Made by a program: the position numbers and the translations under genes
From: Nitrospirillum pindoramense
GTDB taxonomy: Bacteria > Pseudomonadota > Alphaproteobacteria > Azospirillales > Azospirillaceae
Direction: 5' to 3'
Length of the DNA stretch: 64,000 nucleotides
Assembly (NCBI RefSeq): GCF_007827955.1
Contig: NZ_VITR01000014.1
Coordinates: forward strand, 124,001 to 188,000
Notes under the pieces: model-generated
Seen by the model: the letters and a program-made list of their open reading frames with translations, nothing else
The model's database searches: none
Told to the model about the DNA's origin: nothing
In this document: positions 1 through 8,775 of the stretch, piece by piece
Position numbering within the stretch: position 1 is the first letter of the stretch
Layout: each line of letters begins with the position of its first letter

Positions 1-2
1 TG

Positions 3-995
3 GCCGGGGTCCGCCTGCTGCTGGCCAGTTCGCTGGAAACGCCCGCGGCGGCTGGTGACAAACTGTTCGACGCCGTGGTGCCCAAGCCCATACGCCGGCC
101 CCAATTGCTGGAAGGCCTGGCCCAGGCGTGCGGCCTGCAGGTGGAGCCGGCGCCCGTCGCACCGGTGGCGTCCCCCGCGCCCCAGGGCGGCCGGGGCCGC
201 ATCCTGGTGGCGGAGGACAATGTCACCAACCAGACCATCGCGTCGGTGCTGCTGGAAAAGGCGGGCTACCAGGTGCAGATTGCGGAGAACGGGGAACAGG
301 CCGTGCGCGCCTGCCTGCAGACCCGGTTCAACCTGGTGCTGATGGACGTGCAGATGCCCGTCATGGACGGCATCGAGGCGACGCGCCGCATCCGCGCCGC
401 CGACCATCGCACGCCGCTGATGCCCATCATCGCCATGACCGCCAATGCCATGACCGGCATGCGGGAGGATTACCTGGCGGCCGGCATGGACGACTATGTC
501 TCCAAGCCGTTCAAGGCCGAGCACCTGCTGGACATGGTGGCGCGCTGGCTGGCGGAGCGGGCACCGCCGCCCGCCGAGCTGGAAGAGGACACCCTGCTGC
601 TGGAGCCCAGGGTGCTGGCGCGGCTGGAGCGGACATTGCCCCCGGAGGAGTTCCGCGTTCTAGTCGATGGCATCATCAACCGCGGCCGGAGCCGCCTGGA
701 AGCCGTCCTGGATCTGGCGGCGGCCGACGCGCCGGCGGCGCTGCGCGACGCCACGCGTGACTTGGCGGCCATGGCCGACAGCTGCGGCCTGGTGCAACTG
801 GCCCGCGAAGCGCGGCGTTTGGGTGACAGCCTGGCTGGCACGGACGCTGGGCCGGGTGCTGGGCCACATGGGGGGCCACATGGGGGGTCACATGGGAGGG
901 CAGATGTCGCCGCCCGGTTGCCACCGCTGGCGGACCTGGGCCATCGCTCCTGGGACGCCTTGCGCCAACGCTTCCTGGGAGCGCCCGTTTCCTGA
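3..995 (+). CDS. Hybrid sensor histidine kinase, C-terminal part (5' truncated by window)
   Basis: The open frame runs in from the left edge and ends at TGA 993-995. The first ~45 residues look like the tail of one receiver domain (VPKP lysine motif), followed by a linker and a complete receiver domain: acidic pair in LVAEDN, phospho-acceptor Asp in VLMDVQMP, Thr in AMTAN and Lys in VSKPF. After it comes a helical region aligning with HPt domains, but the phospho-histidine position of AAHxLKG is ATRDLAA here, so the HPt appears unable to accept phosphate. A His/Gly/Pro-rich linker follows, encoded by three 12-bp repeats. The catalytic core must lie upstream of the window. Phosphorelay role is inferred from domains; the input signal is unknown. 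Confidence 0.9.
   Translation, partial: AGVRLLLASSLETPAAAGDKLFDAVVPKPIRRPQLLEGLAQACGLQVEPAPVAPVASPAPQGGRGRILVAEDNVTNQTIASVLLEKAGYQVQIAENGEQAVRACLQTRFNLVLMDVQMPVMDGIEATRRIRAADHRTPLMPIIAMTANAMTGMREDYLAAGMDDYVSKPFKAEHLLDMVARWLAERAPPPAELEEDTLLLEPRVLARLERTLPPEEFRVLVDGIINRGRSRLEAVLDLAAADAPAALRDATRDLAAMADSCGLVQLAREARRLGDSLAGTDAGPGAGPHGGPHGGSHGRADVAARLPPLADLGHRSWDALRQRFLGAPVS
861..896 (+). repeat. Three tandem 12-bp in-frame repeats in the kinase gene
   Basis: Units at 861-872, 873-884 and 885-896 read GGGCCACATGGG, GGGCCACATGGG and GGGTCACATGGG. The unit is a multiple of three, so it encodes a Gly/Pro/His-rich linker without breaking the frame. It lies just after the degenerate HPt region. Confidence 0.9.
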
Positions 996-1021
996 CATCC
1001 AGACTGCCCCGACATACAGAA

Positions 1022-1049
1022 AAGGGCCGCCCGCAGTGGGGCGGCCCTT
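1022..1049. terminator. Bidirectional intrinsic terminator between convergent genes
   Basis: AAGGGCCGCC (1022-1031) pairs with GGCGGCCCTT (1040-1049) around a short loop. It lies between the kinase stop and the autotransporter stop on the opposite strand, so it can serve both. The T-run is short. Confidence 0.75.
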
Positions 1050-1068
1050 CTGACAGTGGGACGGGGAA

Positions 1069-4065
1069 TCAGAAGCGGAACTTGCTCACGAACCGGGCGT
1101 CATACCCGATGTAGCCATGGCGGCTTTCGCCCCCCAGTTCCAAGGCGATGTCGGAGTAGCGGTTACCGCCCTGGACGGTCAGCCGGGCGATGGGCCCGCC
1201 CCCGACCATGGACTGGGGCACCAGGGTGAAGCTGGAGCCACCGGCGAAGCTGGCGGTGGTGTCGCCCGCGCCATCGCCGAACACCTGCTTCCAGCCCACG
1301 GTCAGGGCCGGCTTCCACTGGAAGTCACCACCGAGCTGGGTGCCGAAGGTCAGCGCCGCCTCGGCGTTGCCCTGCTGGCCCGTGCGCTCGCCGATCTTCA
1401 GGTTGAAGGCGTCGGTTCCACCGCTTTCCTGGTGGGCGCCATCGGACAGGACGAAATAGTCCAGCGATGTCGTGGGACGCACGAACATGAAGCCCAGCGA
1501 CTGCTCATACCCCAGACCGATATGGGCATCGCCCATGTAACCGGTCCAGTGCGCGCTGGCGTCCCGCTCGAACGAGGCGCTGTCGTCATCAGTGCCGGTG
1601 AAGACGCGCGTGCTGGAGAAGCGGATGTAGCCGGCGTTCACGCTGGCGTTGGCCATCAGTCCGCCGTAGCGGTCGCGCCAGTAGGCGCCGCCGGTGAAAA
1701 CCTGGCCCTTCACCTGGTTGCCGCTGGAAGCGTCGGGGTCGTTGACCGCGGTAATCATGTAGGCGCTGGACAGGCCGACGATACCGACATTCTCGACCGA
1801 CTTCTCGTAGCCCCCCATCAGGGCCACACCATTGCCGTTGTAGCCCGGCCCCTGGTCACGGTTCTGCGACACGGCGAAGCCCAGTTCCTGGACCCAGGCG
1901 CCGCGCTTCTCATCCACCATGGCGACGGTGGGGTCGGCCTGGGTGCGGGCCAGCGCCATCATGCCGCGGTTCAGCAACTGGAACGGACCGCCGTTATAAT
2001 CCGGCAGCATCTTTTCATAGAGGCTGCCGAAGGTGCTGGCGCTGGTGGCGTTGAAGAACGCCTCGCCCATCTGCGTGTCCTTGTCGAAGGCGCCGTAGAT
2101 GGCGTTGAAGGCGCTGGCGCCGACGGTGATGCCCGCCTCGGCCGCGCTGCGGCGCGCCACGTTCACCGTCACCGTGCCGGCCGTCGTATCGGCGGCGATG
2201 CTGGCCTTGTACCAGTAGGACACGTCGCCCAGCAGCGACTGGTCGGTGGTTCCCACACTCAGGCTGCTAGCCTTGATGACCGTGAAGCTGTTGCTGTCGG
2301 TGACCTTGCTCTTGAAGATCAGGCCGATCTTGGTACCCGAGGCCAGCGACGCGGCGCCGGAAACGTTGAACAGCGTGTTGGTGTTGTTGGCCGGGTCAGC
2401 GGTGAAGTCGATCTCGCCGCTGGAGCCCACGGTCAGCGAACGCATGTTGATGGTGCTGGTGCTGGTGTCACGCAGCTTACCGTTGGTCACCGTGGCGGCC
2501 AGGGTGCCATCGCTGGTCAGCGCACCAGAGTAAGTGGCACCGCCATCGATGGTCAGCGTGTTAGTGCCGCTGCCGTAGGACAGCGCGCCGGTCACGGTGC
2601 CGCCGGTCAGGTTGACGGTGGCGTCGCCCGAACCCAGCAGAATGTCGCCGGTGATGGTGCCGCTGCTGTTGATGGTGACGCCGCTGGTGTTGGCCCGCAG
2701 ATCCAGGGCCGTGGCCGTGCCGGTGATGCCGGTGTTGTCCGTGGATTCGGACACCTTCGCCAGGATGGTGCCGGTGTTGGTGATCTGCGTGACGGTGCCG
2801 GACGCGTCGGAAATCGCGACCGCGTTGCTGGCGACCGGGGTGGTGGCGCCGGCGAAGCCCGTGGCGTAGGCCGCGACGGTGCCGCTGATGGTCAAGGTGC
2901 TGATGGAGGCGCCGCTGGCAATGGAGATGGCGGTCGCCTGCGAGGACTGCGATGAGACGGTGGTGCTGATGGAACCGGACACGGTGATGTTGGGCGCGCT
3001 GGCACCCGAACCGACCTGGATGCCGGTGGAGTCCGCCTTGTAGGACAAGGTGGTCAGGCTGCCGGCCAGGTCGATACCGCCATCGATCACGACCGAGCCG
3101 CCCAGGCCGCCGATCTGCACGCCGGTGGTGCTGAAGCCGTCATAGACGCCGCTGGCCACGACGGCGCCCGCCAGTACCAGGCCATAGGTGCTGCCCGGCA
3201 CGGCGCCCAACTCGACTGTGTAGCTGGTATTGCCGATCAGCAGCGCGGGAGCCGAGCCGTAGGAGGTGATGGACCCCGTCGACAACAGGTTGAGGCCACC
3301 GGTCGTGGTCGCGGAAATGCGGAAGGCAGCGCCGCCCTGAAGTTCGTCGTTGGCGGTCAGCGCCGCGAAACCGGCGGTAGTGGTGGGGCGCGTGGTCGAC
3401 AGGTAGCCGGTGGAACTGACGGAACCCGAGACCTGGACCGTCCCTTCCGTCACGCCGTCCAGCGCAACGCCAACCGAACCAGTGCCAAGCGCGCTGACGG
3501 TACCGGAAATCAGGATGGTGCCGGCGGTGATCGCCGTAGTCTGGATGCCGTAGGAGTTGTTGCCGGTGACCGACACCGTGCCGCTCATGGTCAGGCTGCC
3601 GTCCATCTCGGTCGCGACCCGGATGCCGGCACTGTCGTTGCCCCGCACCGTGATGGTGGCCGAGGTGTTGATGTCGCCCGTGAACACCCCTGTCCCGGAG
3701 ACCCAGATGCCGTTGCGCCGCTCGGCCGACGTCAGCGGGATGGTGGAGCTGACGCTGCTGTCGGTCAGGGTCAGGGTGCCGCTCAGGCTGACGCTGCCGG
3801 TGTTGCCCCCCTTCACCAGGATGCCCGTCGTGTCGTCGCTGCCGGTGATGGAAATCGTGCCCGAGCTGCTGACGGTGTTGCTGCTGTCGAGCGTCACCGC
3901 CGTCCCGCTGGAGGGGCTGACCGTGCCGGTGATGGTAAGGTCACCGGTTGTGGACGTCGCAACCCCGCTGGACCGGGTGTCGGAGATCGTCGTCGCCGCG
4001 TGGAGGTCGGTCAGGGCGGCGAGGCACAGGGGCGCGGCGGCCACCGGCGCGAGAAGACGCTTCAT
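1069..4065 (-). CDS. Autotransporter (type Va-like) outer-membrane protein
   Basis: 998 residues. A signal peptide (MKRLLAPVAAAPLCLAAL...HA) is followed by ~690 residues of Ser/Thr/Gly-rich repeats of the form SGTVS/SGTIT, typical of a beta-helical passenger, then an autotransporter beta-barrel from about residue 720 (GAWVQELGF..., alternating aromatic strands) ending in a terminal Phe (KFRF), the usual Bam recognition signature. The chosen ATG has AGGA about 12 nt upstream. The passenger has no recognisable catalytic motif, so adhesion or a surface-layer role is only a guess. It is monocistronic: convergent with the kinase and separated by 331 bp from the divergent small gene. Confidence 0.9.
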   Translation of the reverse strand: MKRLLAPVAAAPLCLAALTDLHAATTISDTRSSGVATSTTGDLTITGTVSPSSGTAVTLDSSNTVSSSGTISITGSDDTTGILVKGGNTGSVSLSGTLTLTDSSVSSTIPLTSAERRNGIWVSGTGVFTGDINTSATITVRGNDSAGIRVATEMDGSLTMSGTVSVTGNNSYGIQTTAITAGTILISGTVSALGTGSVGVALDGVTEGTVQVSGSVSSTGYLSTTRPTTTAGFAALTANDELQGGAAFRISATTTGGLNLLSTGSITSYGSAPALLIGNTSYTVELGAVPGSTYGLVLAGAVVASGVYDGFSTTGVQIGGLGGSVVIDGGIDLAGSLTTLSYKADSTGIQVGSGASAPNITVSGSISTTVSSQSSQATAISIASGASISTLTISGTVAAYATGFAGATTPVASNAVAISDASGTVTQITNTGTILAKVSESTDNTGITGTATALDLRANTSGVTINSSGTITGDILLGSGDATVNLTGGTVTGALSYGSGTNTLTIDGGATYSGALTSDGTLAATVTNGKLRDTSTSTINMRSLTVGSSGEIDFTADPANNTNTLFNVSGAASLASGTKIGLIFKSKVTDSNSFTVIKASSLSVGTTDQSLLGDVSYWYKASIAADTTAGTVTVNVARRSAAEAGITVGASAFNAIYGAFDKDTQMGEAFFNATSASTFGSLYEKMLPDYNGGPFQLLNRGMMALARTQADPTVAMVDEKRGAWVQELGFAVSQNRDQGPGYNGNGVALMGGYEKSVENVGIVGLSSAYMITAVNDPDASSGNQVKGQVFTGGAYWRDRYGGLMANASVNAGYIRFSSTRVFTGTDDDSASFERDASAHWTGYMGDAHIGLGYEQSLGFMFVRPTTSLDYFVLSDGAHQESGGTDAFNLKIGERTGQQGNAEAALTFGTQLGGDFQWKPALTVGWKQVFGDGAGDTTASFAGGSSFTLVPQSMVGGGPIARLTVQGGNRYSDIALELGGESRHGYIGYDARFVSKFRF

Positions 4066-4396
4066 TTGCTGAGAAATCCTGCCTGTTCAGACGAATTAAG
4101 AAGTTCGGGGCCGGCCTTATGGGACACGACCGGTGACGGGTCGGCTGGGGTTGCGGTGGTGGCGCGGGACCTGGGTCACTGTCCCGGGGGCGCGAGTTAC
4201 ACGCGGTGGACATCGAATCCCGGCGCGGGTCGGCGAAAAAAATTCCCACATTCGCAAGCATCGGCGTATTTGCCGCAGCCCGGCACGCGGGGCGGGAGGA
4301 GCCTTGGAAGGCGATGCCATATCCCATTTGCAACTGGCGGCGGCGCCGGAAGCTGGCGTAAGGTTCCGCGTCCCTGGCCTGTCGGAACGCGAGCGC
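4066..4396. other. Intergenic region between divergent genes
   Basis: 331 bp holding the promoters of the autotransporter (minus) and of the small gene at 4397 (plus). An A-tract lies near 4235-4245 (GGCGAAAAAAATTCC). I see no convincing promoter hexamers, RNA or further ORF. Confidence 0.5.
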
Positions 4397-4750
4397 ATGA
4401 AGGAACTCCGCTGCATCGTCTTTACCGACCGCGAAGTGGTGAGCGCCATCACCGAACGGCGGCGCAAGCTGAACGAGGCCTTTCCCGAAGGCGAGGTCAG
4501 CGCCCTGGAATACACCATCAACCGCGGCGTCACGGCCCGCGTGTCCGTTACCCAGGAAGGGGTGGCCAACGACGTCGCCATCCCCGAGCAGGAGCTGCAG
4601 GCGGCCCTGGTGGGCTATTGCATGTCGCGCAACGTTCCCCTGCCCGTCGTGTCCGACAAGGCACTGTACGTCATCAAGGGTCGGGCCACCCTGATGATCA
4701 CCATGAATTTCCGCAAACCCGCCCGCCTGGTCGTTTTGGGAACGGAATGA
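4397..4750 (+). CDS. Small protein of unknown function
   Basis: 117 residues beginning MKELRCIVFTDREVV. This ATG is chosen because the residues upstream of it in the open frame are Arg/Gly-rich and non-protein-like; the ribosome site is weak. The protein looks soluble: an alpha/beta N-terminus, a charged helix (ITERRRKLNEAF) and a C-terminal strand-rich part, with no signal peptide or membrane segment. I do not recognise the family. It lies next to the flagellin gene, convergent with it and sharing a terminator, which hints at but does not prove a motility link. Confidence 0.7.
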   Translation: MKELRCIVFTDREVVSAITERRRKLNEAFPEGEVSALEYTINRGVTARVSVTQEGVANDVAIPEQELQAALVGYCMSRNVPLPVVSDKALYVIKGRATLMITMNFRKPARLVVLGTE

Positions 4751-4776
4751 CCCCGGTTTCCAGCGCTTGATGAAAT

Positions 4777-4812
4777 GAAGAAGGGCGGCCCCGCGAGGGA
4801 CCGCCCTTCTTC
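4777..4812. terminator. Bidirectional intrinsic terminator
   Basis: GAAGAAGGGCGG (4777-4788) pairs perfectly with CCGCCCTTCTTC (4801-4812). It lies between the small gene at 4397 (+) and the flagellin gene (-) and serves both strands. Confidence 0.85.
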
Positions 4813-4894
4813 GTTGTGCCCACCAGCCGAAATGGGGGCCGTCGGAATGGGGGACCATGGAGATGGGGACTGCGCCCCATCCCCCCGTCACCGA

Positions 4895-6763
4895 TTAGAA
4901 CAGCTTCAGGATGGCCTGCTGGCTCTGGTTGGCGAGCGACAGGGTGGTGACACCCAACTGCTGACGGGTCTGCAGGGTCAGCAACTGCGCGCCGGCCTGG
5001 TTCTGGTCGACCTGGACCAGGCTGTCGGCACCATCCGAGAGGACGTTGTTGAAGGCGTCGGTGAAGTCGGAGCGGGTCTGGATGACGTTCAGGTTGGTGC
5101 TGAGCGTCTGGCCGGCCGACCGCAGCTGGTTGGTGGCATAGGTCAGCTGGGCCACCGCGGCGTCGATGTCCGACCGGTCCAGGAAGTTGTTCTGGGCATA
5201 GTCGAGGCGCAGGCCCTGACCGTCGGTGGTGACGTTCGTGGACTTCACCGTCAGCGAGTTGGTGTTGGTCTCGTTGAACTGCACCGACAGGTCGTTCTGC
5301 GTGTTCGCCGGCGTCTGCTGCGTCGTCGTCATGTTGGCGAAGGCGCTGGTCGATGCCGCCTGCATGATCTTGGTCGGGTCGACGTTGATGCGCACCGTGC
5401 CCGTGGTGAAGGACATGGCGTTCTCGCCATCCGCCAGTTTGCCGCTGCCACGGTCATTGGCGCCCGACCGGGTGATGGACACGCCATTCAGGTCGGTGGC
5501 GGTCACGGCGACGTCCACGTCCTTTTCAATGGTCGAGGTGCCATTGCCCGTGGTTCCCAGGGCCTCAAGGGTGGTGCGGTCCACCGTGAACGACACCACC
5601 GTGCCTGACGAGAAGGACACGGAAATGTCCTTCGTCAGGGCGTTGGACGCCGAGGTGCCCAGGGTGAAGGTGTTGGCGGTGCCCGTGCTGCCGGGAGCCG
5701 TCAGCGTGAAGCTGTTGGTGGTGCCGCCGGGATTCGAAAGCGTGAACGTGGACAGCGAACCGCCGGCGACCGTGGCGGCATTGATCTTGCCGTACAAACC
5801 AGCAGCGATGTTCTTCTCACGGGTGGCGGCGTCCGGCGCGGCGACATCACCAGCCGACGCGGTATAGGTGAAGGACGTGCCGTTGACCGTGGCGGTGAAG
5901 GTGTCACCCTTGTCGACGTTACCGGTGATGGTGATCGTCGACGTCTGCGGGGTGCCGGACACGCCAGCGGTGGTCAGGGAATTGGAAACCGCCTGGGTGT
6001 TGTCGAAGAAGGTGATGGACCGGGATTCGCCACCTTCCGTGATCACGGCCGTGCGGGTCTGGCCGACGGCGCCGCGCATCTCGATGGACACGTCGGAGAA
6101 ATTGCCGGCGGTCGAGCTGAGCTTGCCGGAAACCTTCAGGCCGAACAGGCCGCGGGCGGTTTCGGCCGAGGCGATGTCGCCGGCACTGCCCGAGATATCA
6201 CCCGTGCCGGACACGCGGATGGAATAGGTGTCCGACGTGGTCACGTTGGTGACGCGGCTGTTTGACAGGCCGGTGATGGAGTTGATGGTCGCCCGCGACA
6301 CGGAGGTGGCGTCGAAGGTCTGGCCGCTGCCGGCCAGCAGGTTCTTGCCGCCGTAGCCGCTATCGGCCGCCAGCTTGTCGATCTGGTCCTTGATGGCGTT
6401 GAACTGGTCGGCCAGCGACTTGCGGGTGGCGATGGCGCCCGGATCATTGCCCAGGTTGGAGTAGGCCGAGGTCGTCAGACCCTTGGCCTGGTCGATCAGC
6501 TTCTGGATGGAGGTGACGCCCTGGTTGCCCGCCTTAATGGTGCTGATGGCCTGGCCCATCGCATCCTTCAGGGTGGACAGGTCGCTGGCACGCTGGTTCA
6601 GACCCTGCGCGGCGAAGAAGGCCGTGGGGCCATCCAGCGCGCTGTTGATCTTGTTGCCCGTGGACAGTTGAGCCTGGAGCTTATCGATCGAGCTGTTGGT
6701 GTTCTGCAGCAACAGCAGGTTCGAACGCATTGCCGAAGAAAGCGCGACTTGAGAGGACATCAT
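4895..6763 (-). CDS. Flagellin
   Basis: 622 residues, longer than minimal alphaproteobacterial flagellins (~270-400). The conserved N-terminal D0/D1 helices (SSQVALSSAMRSNLLLLQ, then INSALDGPTAFFAAQGL) and the C-terminal helix pair ending SLANQSQQAILKLF flank a ~370-residue Thr/Ser/Gly-rich central region that would be surface-exposed D2/D3. Filament subunit, exported by the flagellar type III system and without a cleaved signal. AGGAG lies just upstream of the ATG; the next codon is also ATG. No other flagellar gene is in the window, so the gene stands alone. A sigma-54 promoter candidate lies 256 bp upstream. Confidence 0.95.
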   Translation of the reverse strand: MMSSQVALSSAMRSNLLLLQNTNSSIDKLQAQLSTGNKINSALDGPTAFFAAQGLNQRASDLSTLKDAMGQAISTIKAGNQGVTSIQKLIDQAKGLTTSAYSNLGNDPGAIATRKSLADQFNAIKDQIDKLAADSGYGGKNLLAGSGQTFDATSVSRATINSITGLSNSRVTNVTTSDTYSIRVSGTGDISGSAGDIASAETARGLFGLKVSGKLSSTAGNFSDVSIEMRGAVGQTRTAVITEGGESRSITFFDNTQAVSNSLTTAGVSGTPQTSTITITGNVDKGDTFTATVNGTSFTYTASAGDVAAPDAATREKNIAAGLYGKINAATVAGGSLSTFTLSNPGGTTNSFTLTAPGSTGTANTFTLGTSASNALTKDISVSFSSGTVVSFTVDRTTLEALGTTGNGTSTIEKDVDVAVTATDLNGVSITRSGANDRGSGKLADGENAMSFTTGTVRINVDPTKIMQAASTSAFANMTTTQQTPANTQNDLSVQFNETNTNSLTVKSTNVTTDGQGLRLDYAQNNFLDRSDIDAAVAQLTYATNQLRSAGQTLSTNLNVIQTRSDFTDAFNNVLSDGADSLVQVDQNQAGAQLLTLQTRQQLGVTTLSLANQSQQAILKLF

Positions 6764-7018
6764 TCATCTCCTTTTGAGCTGCCGGAGGGCGGCCGTTTGG
6801 GCCGGTCTGATCCTTCTGGCGAGAGCAAGCTGCTGGTCCCATGACACCGAAAGCACCACCCGCCCGCTGCCGGGGGGGCCTAAGTCCCCGTCTCCGGGCG
6901 GCGGCCCCTCCCCGCCGACGCGGCGGGAATTGGTCCGTCCGGGAAAGTCCGGGGGCACTACGCTGTTATGGACGCCATCAACCTCCTCTGATGGACGGTT
7001 AGGTTCGGCTCACGAACC
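6764..7018 (-). other. Long GC-rich flagellin 5' leader (predicted)
   Basis: If the sigma-54 site at 7019-7033 is used, the flagellin mRNA carries a leader of about 240 nt, highly GC-rich and prone to pairing around 6860-6930. Alphaproteobacterial flagellin leaders are known targets of FlbT-type post-transcriptional control; its use here is inference. No ORF is evident in it. Confidence 0.4.
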
Positions 7019-7033
7019 GCAGAAACCGTGCCA
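7019..7033 (-). promoter_or_regulatory. Sigma-54 (-24/-12) promoter candidate for flagellin
   Basis: On the minus strand the sequence reads TGGCACGGTTTCTGC. It has the required GG-N10-GC spacing and differs from TGGCACG-N4-TTGC at one base. Orientation and position upstream of flagellin are correct. Confidence 0.6.
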
Positions 7034-7262
7034 ACAGCCGGGCGAGATGTTTACGTATCTGTGAATAAAGGGATTTTCGGCGTCCCGGGGGAAATCCCCC
7101 ACACGTTCGCAAATAAATGGGCCGGCCATATTTTCCCTGTGCCCGGTCAAATTTGCCGGGCCGGCCGATCAGGGGCGGTCGGGATTTCCTGGTGCAACGT
7201 CCCCAGGCAGAACCGGGGCGCGGGGCGTACCAGCCTTGCCGGCGGGCGGGCCGCTTTCCTGA

Positions 7263-7292
7263 TTGACCATGGGCCCGGGAACCGCGTAAACC
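7263..7292 (+). promoter_or_regulatory. Probable sigma-70 promoter of tRNA-Pro
   Basis: TTGACC (7263-7268) is followed at 18 bp by TAAACC (7287-7292), placing a start a few bases before the tRNA. Confidence 0.5.
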
Positions 7293-7309
7293 CTAGCTCG
7301 CGATGGTTT

Positions 7310-7386
7310 CGGGGCGTAGCGCAGTCTGGTAGCGCGACGGTTTTGGGAACCGTAGGCCCCCGGTTCGAATCCGGGCGCCCCGACCA
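7310..7386 (+). tRNA. tRNA-Pro (TGG)
   Basis: 77 nt with encoded CCA. Acceptor arms CGGGGCG/CGCCCCG pair fully, the anticodon stem ACGGT/ACCGT closes loop TTTGGGA with anticodon TGG, and the T-loop GTTCGAATC is present. Confidence 0.97.
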
Positions 7387-7495
7387 TCGCCCGGACCGGC
7401 GCCGGCGGGCGACGTCCGGCTCCCAAGCCGCCCGGCGGCCGTTCAAGCCGGACGGCGGGCACCAAGCGTTGTGTTCAACCGGGGACGTTCCAGAG

Positions 7496-7801
7496 ATGCA
7501 GGTTCGTATCTATCAGCCGGCCAAGACGGCCATGCAGTCCGGCCGCGCCAAGACCCACTCGTGGATCCTGGAATATGAACTGGCCACCCCCCGCCGGCCG
7601 GAACCGCTGATGGGCTGGACCAGCTCGGGCGACACCCTGAACCAGGTGAAGCTGACGTTCGAAAGCGCGGACGAGGCCATCGCCTATGCCACGCGCAAGG
7701 GCTGGACCTACGAGGTCATCACCCACAACGACCGCATCGTCCGGCCGAAGAATTACGCCGACAACTTCCGCGCCGACCGTCCCCGCGTCGGCCGTTTCTG
7801 A
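7496..7801 (+). CDS. NADH dehydrogenase accessory subunit, NDUFS4 family (ETC complex I subunit)
   Basis: 101 residues: MQVRIYQPAKTAMQSGRAK, then WILEYE, MGWTSSGDTLNQVKLTF and the C-terminal NYADNFRADRPR. These are hallmarks of the NDUFS4/18-kDa accessory subunit that alphaproteobacteria share with mitochondria. Role: assembly and stability of complex I on the cytoplasmic arm. Start ATG chosen from where family similarity begins; the upstream open frame overlaps tRNA-Pro and cannot be coding. It lies between two tRNA genes with no other complex I gene nearby, as is usual for this subunit. Family assignment is firm; experimental role in this organism is inferred. Confidence 0.93.
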   Translation: MQVRIYQPAKTAMQSGRAKTHSWILEYELATPRRPEPLMGWTSSGDTLNQVKLTFESADEAIAYATRKGWTYEVITHNDRIVRPKNYADNFRADRPRVGRF

Positions 7802-7850
7802 TACCCTGTCGATATCGGGCGTCCCGGCCATGGGGTCGGGACCGCCCTGG

Positions 7851-7927
7851 GGCCCCATAGCTCAGTTGGATAGAGCAACCGCCTTCTAAGCGGTAGGTCG
7901 CTGGTTCGAATCCAGCTGGGGTCGCCA
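7851..7927 (+). tRNA. tRNA-Arg (TCT)
   Basis: 77 nt with encoded CCA. Acceptor GGCCCCA/TGGGGTC, anticodon stem ACCGC/GCGGT, loop CTTCTAA giving anticodon TCT, T-loop GTTCGAATC. Confidence 0.97.
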
Positions 7928-8052
7928 TTCCCCAAGGGCTTCTTCCTTCTGTATCCTGGCTGCGCCCGGCACCTCGAACGTTGGGGATTGGACGAAAAGG
8001 TCCGCTCGGGCCATACTCGCACTGGCATCCAATGTCGTGGGCGGGCGTCTCC

Positions 8053-8775
8053 ATGAACCAACTCGACCGATCCCTCGACAAGCTGGCAGCGGCAAAAACC
8101 ATCCCGCAGGTCGCCGAGGCGCTGGGCGCGGAAACCGCGCGCATGGGATTCGAATGGTTTGTTTATGACGTCCTGGTGCATCCCAACGGTTGGACCGGCC
8201 AGTTGGTGTGTGGGAACTATCCCCAAGCCTGGGTCGATCATTATATTCAGCAGCGCTATACCCGCGACGACATCGCCATGATCCGGGCGATGCAGTCGGT
8301 GGTTCCCAGTGCCTGGGGTGGGCCTGCCACCCACCTGCATCTGACGGAACGGCAGCGCATCGTCCTTGAGGAAGGCGCGGAGGCTGGATTGAGATCCGGA
8401 GCCATTGTGCCGGTCCACGGCCCCGGCCCCGGCAAAAGCGTGCTTGCCGTCAGCAGTTCCCTCACAGGTGAGGGATTCACCCGCCTTTTCGCCAATCATC
8501 GGCACGAGTTGCAGGTGATCGCCACATACGCCCAGGAACAGATCATCAAGTTGGACGTCGGCAAACCAAGGGCCTCCCTGTCGCTATCCCCTCGTGAGGC
8601 TGAAATCTTGACCTGGACCGCTGTCGGCGAATCCGCCCTGCAAATTGCGGGTCGCCTGAACATCTCGTCCCATACCGTCCACCAGCATATCGACAGCGCC
8701 CGAAAGAAGTTGGGCGCCCGGAATAAGGCACAAGCCGCCTCCATCGCCATCGCGCACGGCCTTATCCGAATTTAG
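8053..8775 (+). CDS. LuxR-family transcriptional regulator with autoinducer-binding domain (solo)
   Basis: 240 residues from ATG 8053 (an in-frame ATG at 8032 is possible). Residues ~15-160 match the acyl-homoserine-lactone-binding domain: GNYPQAWVDHYIQQRY keeps the Trp and Tyr, RDD keeps the Asp, SVVPSAW keeps the second Trp and GAIVPVHG keeps the Gly. The Pro that normally follows the Asp is Ile. Residues ~175-240 are the GerE helix-turn-helix (LSPREAEILTWTAVGES...ISSHTVHQHI). No LuxI synthase is adjacent, so it is a solo receptor that may sense own or foreign signals. The gene at 9093, 317 bp downstream, is a plausible target. Confidence 0.9.
   Translation: MNQLDRSLDKLAAAKTIPQVAEALGAETARMGFEWFVYDVLVHPNGWTGQLVCGNYPQAWVDHYIQQRYTRDDIAMIRAMQSVVPSAWGGPATHLHLTERQRIVLEEGAEAGLRSGAIVPVHGPGPGKSVLAVSSSLTGEGFTRLFANHRHELQVIATYAQEQIIKLDVGKPRASLSLSPREAEILTWTAVGESALQIAGRLNISSHTVHQHIDSARKKLGARNKAQAASIAIAHGLIRI

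Noticed and set aside
1117-2955. 612-residue open frame on the plus strand opposite the autotransporter gene
   Set aside because: Ala/Gly/Val/Arg-rich with no motif, and fully antisense to a gene with clear signal peptide and barrel. GC-rich shadow.
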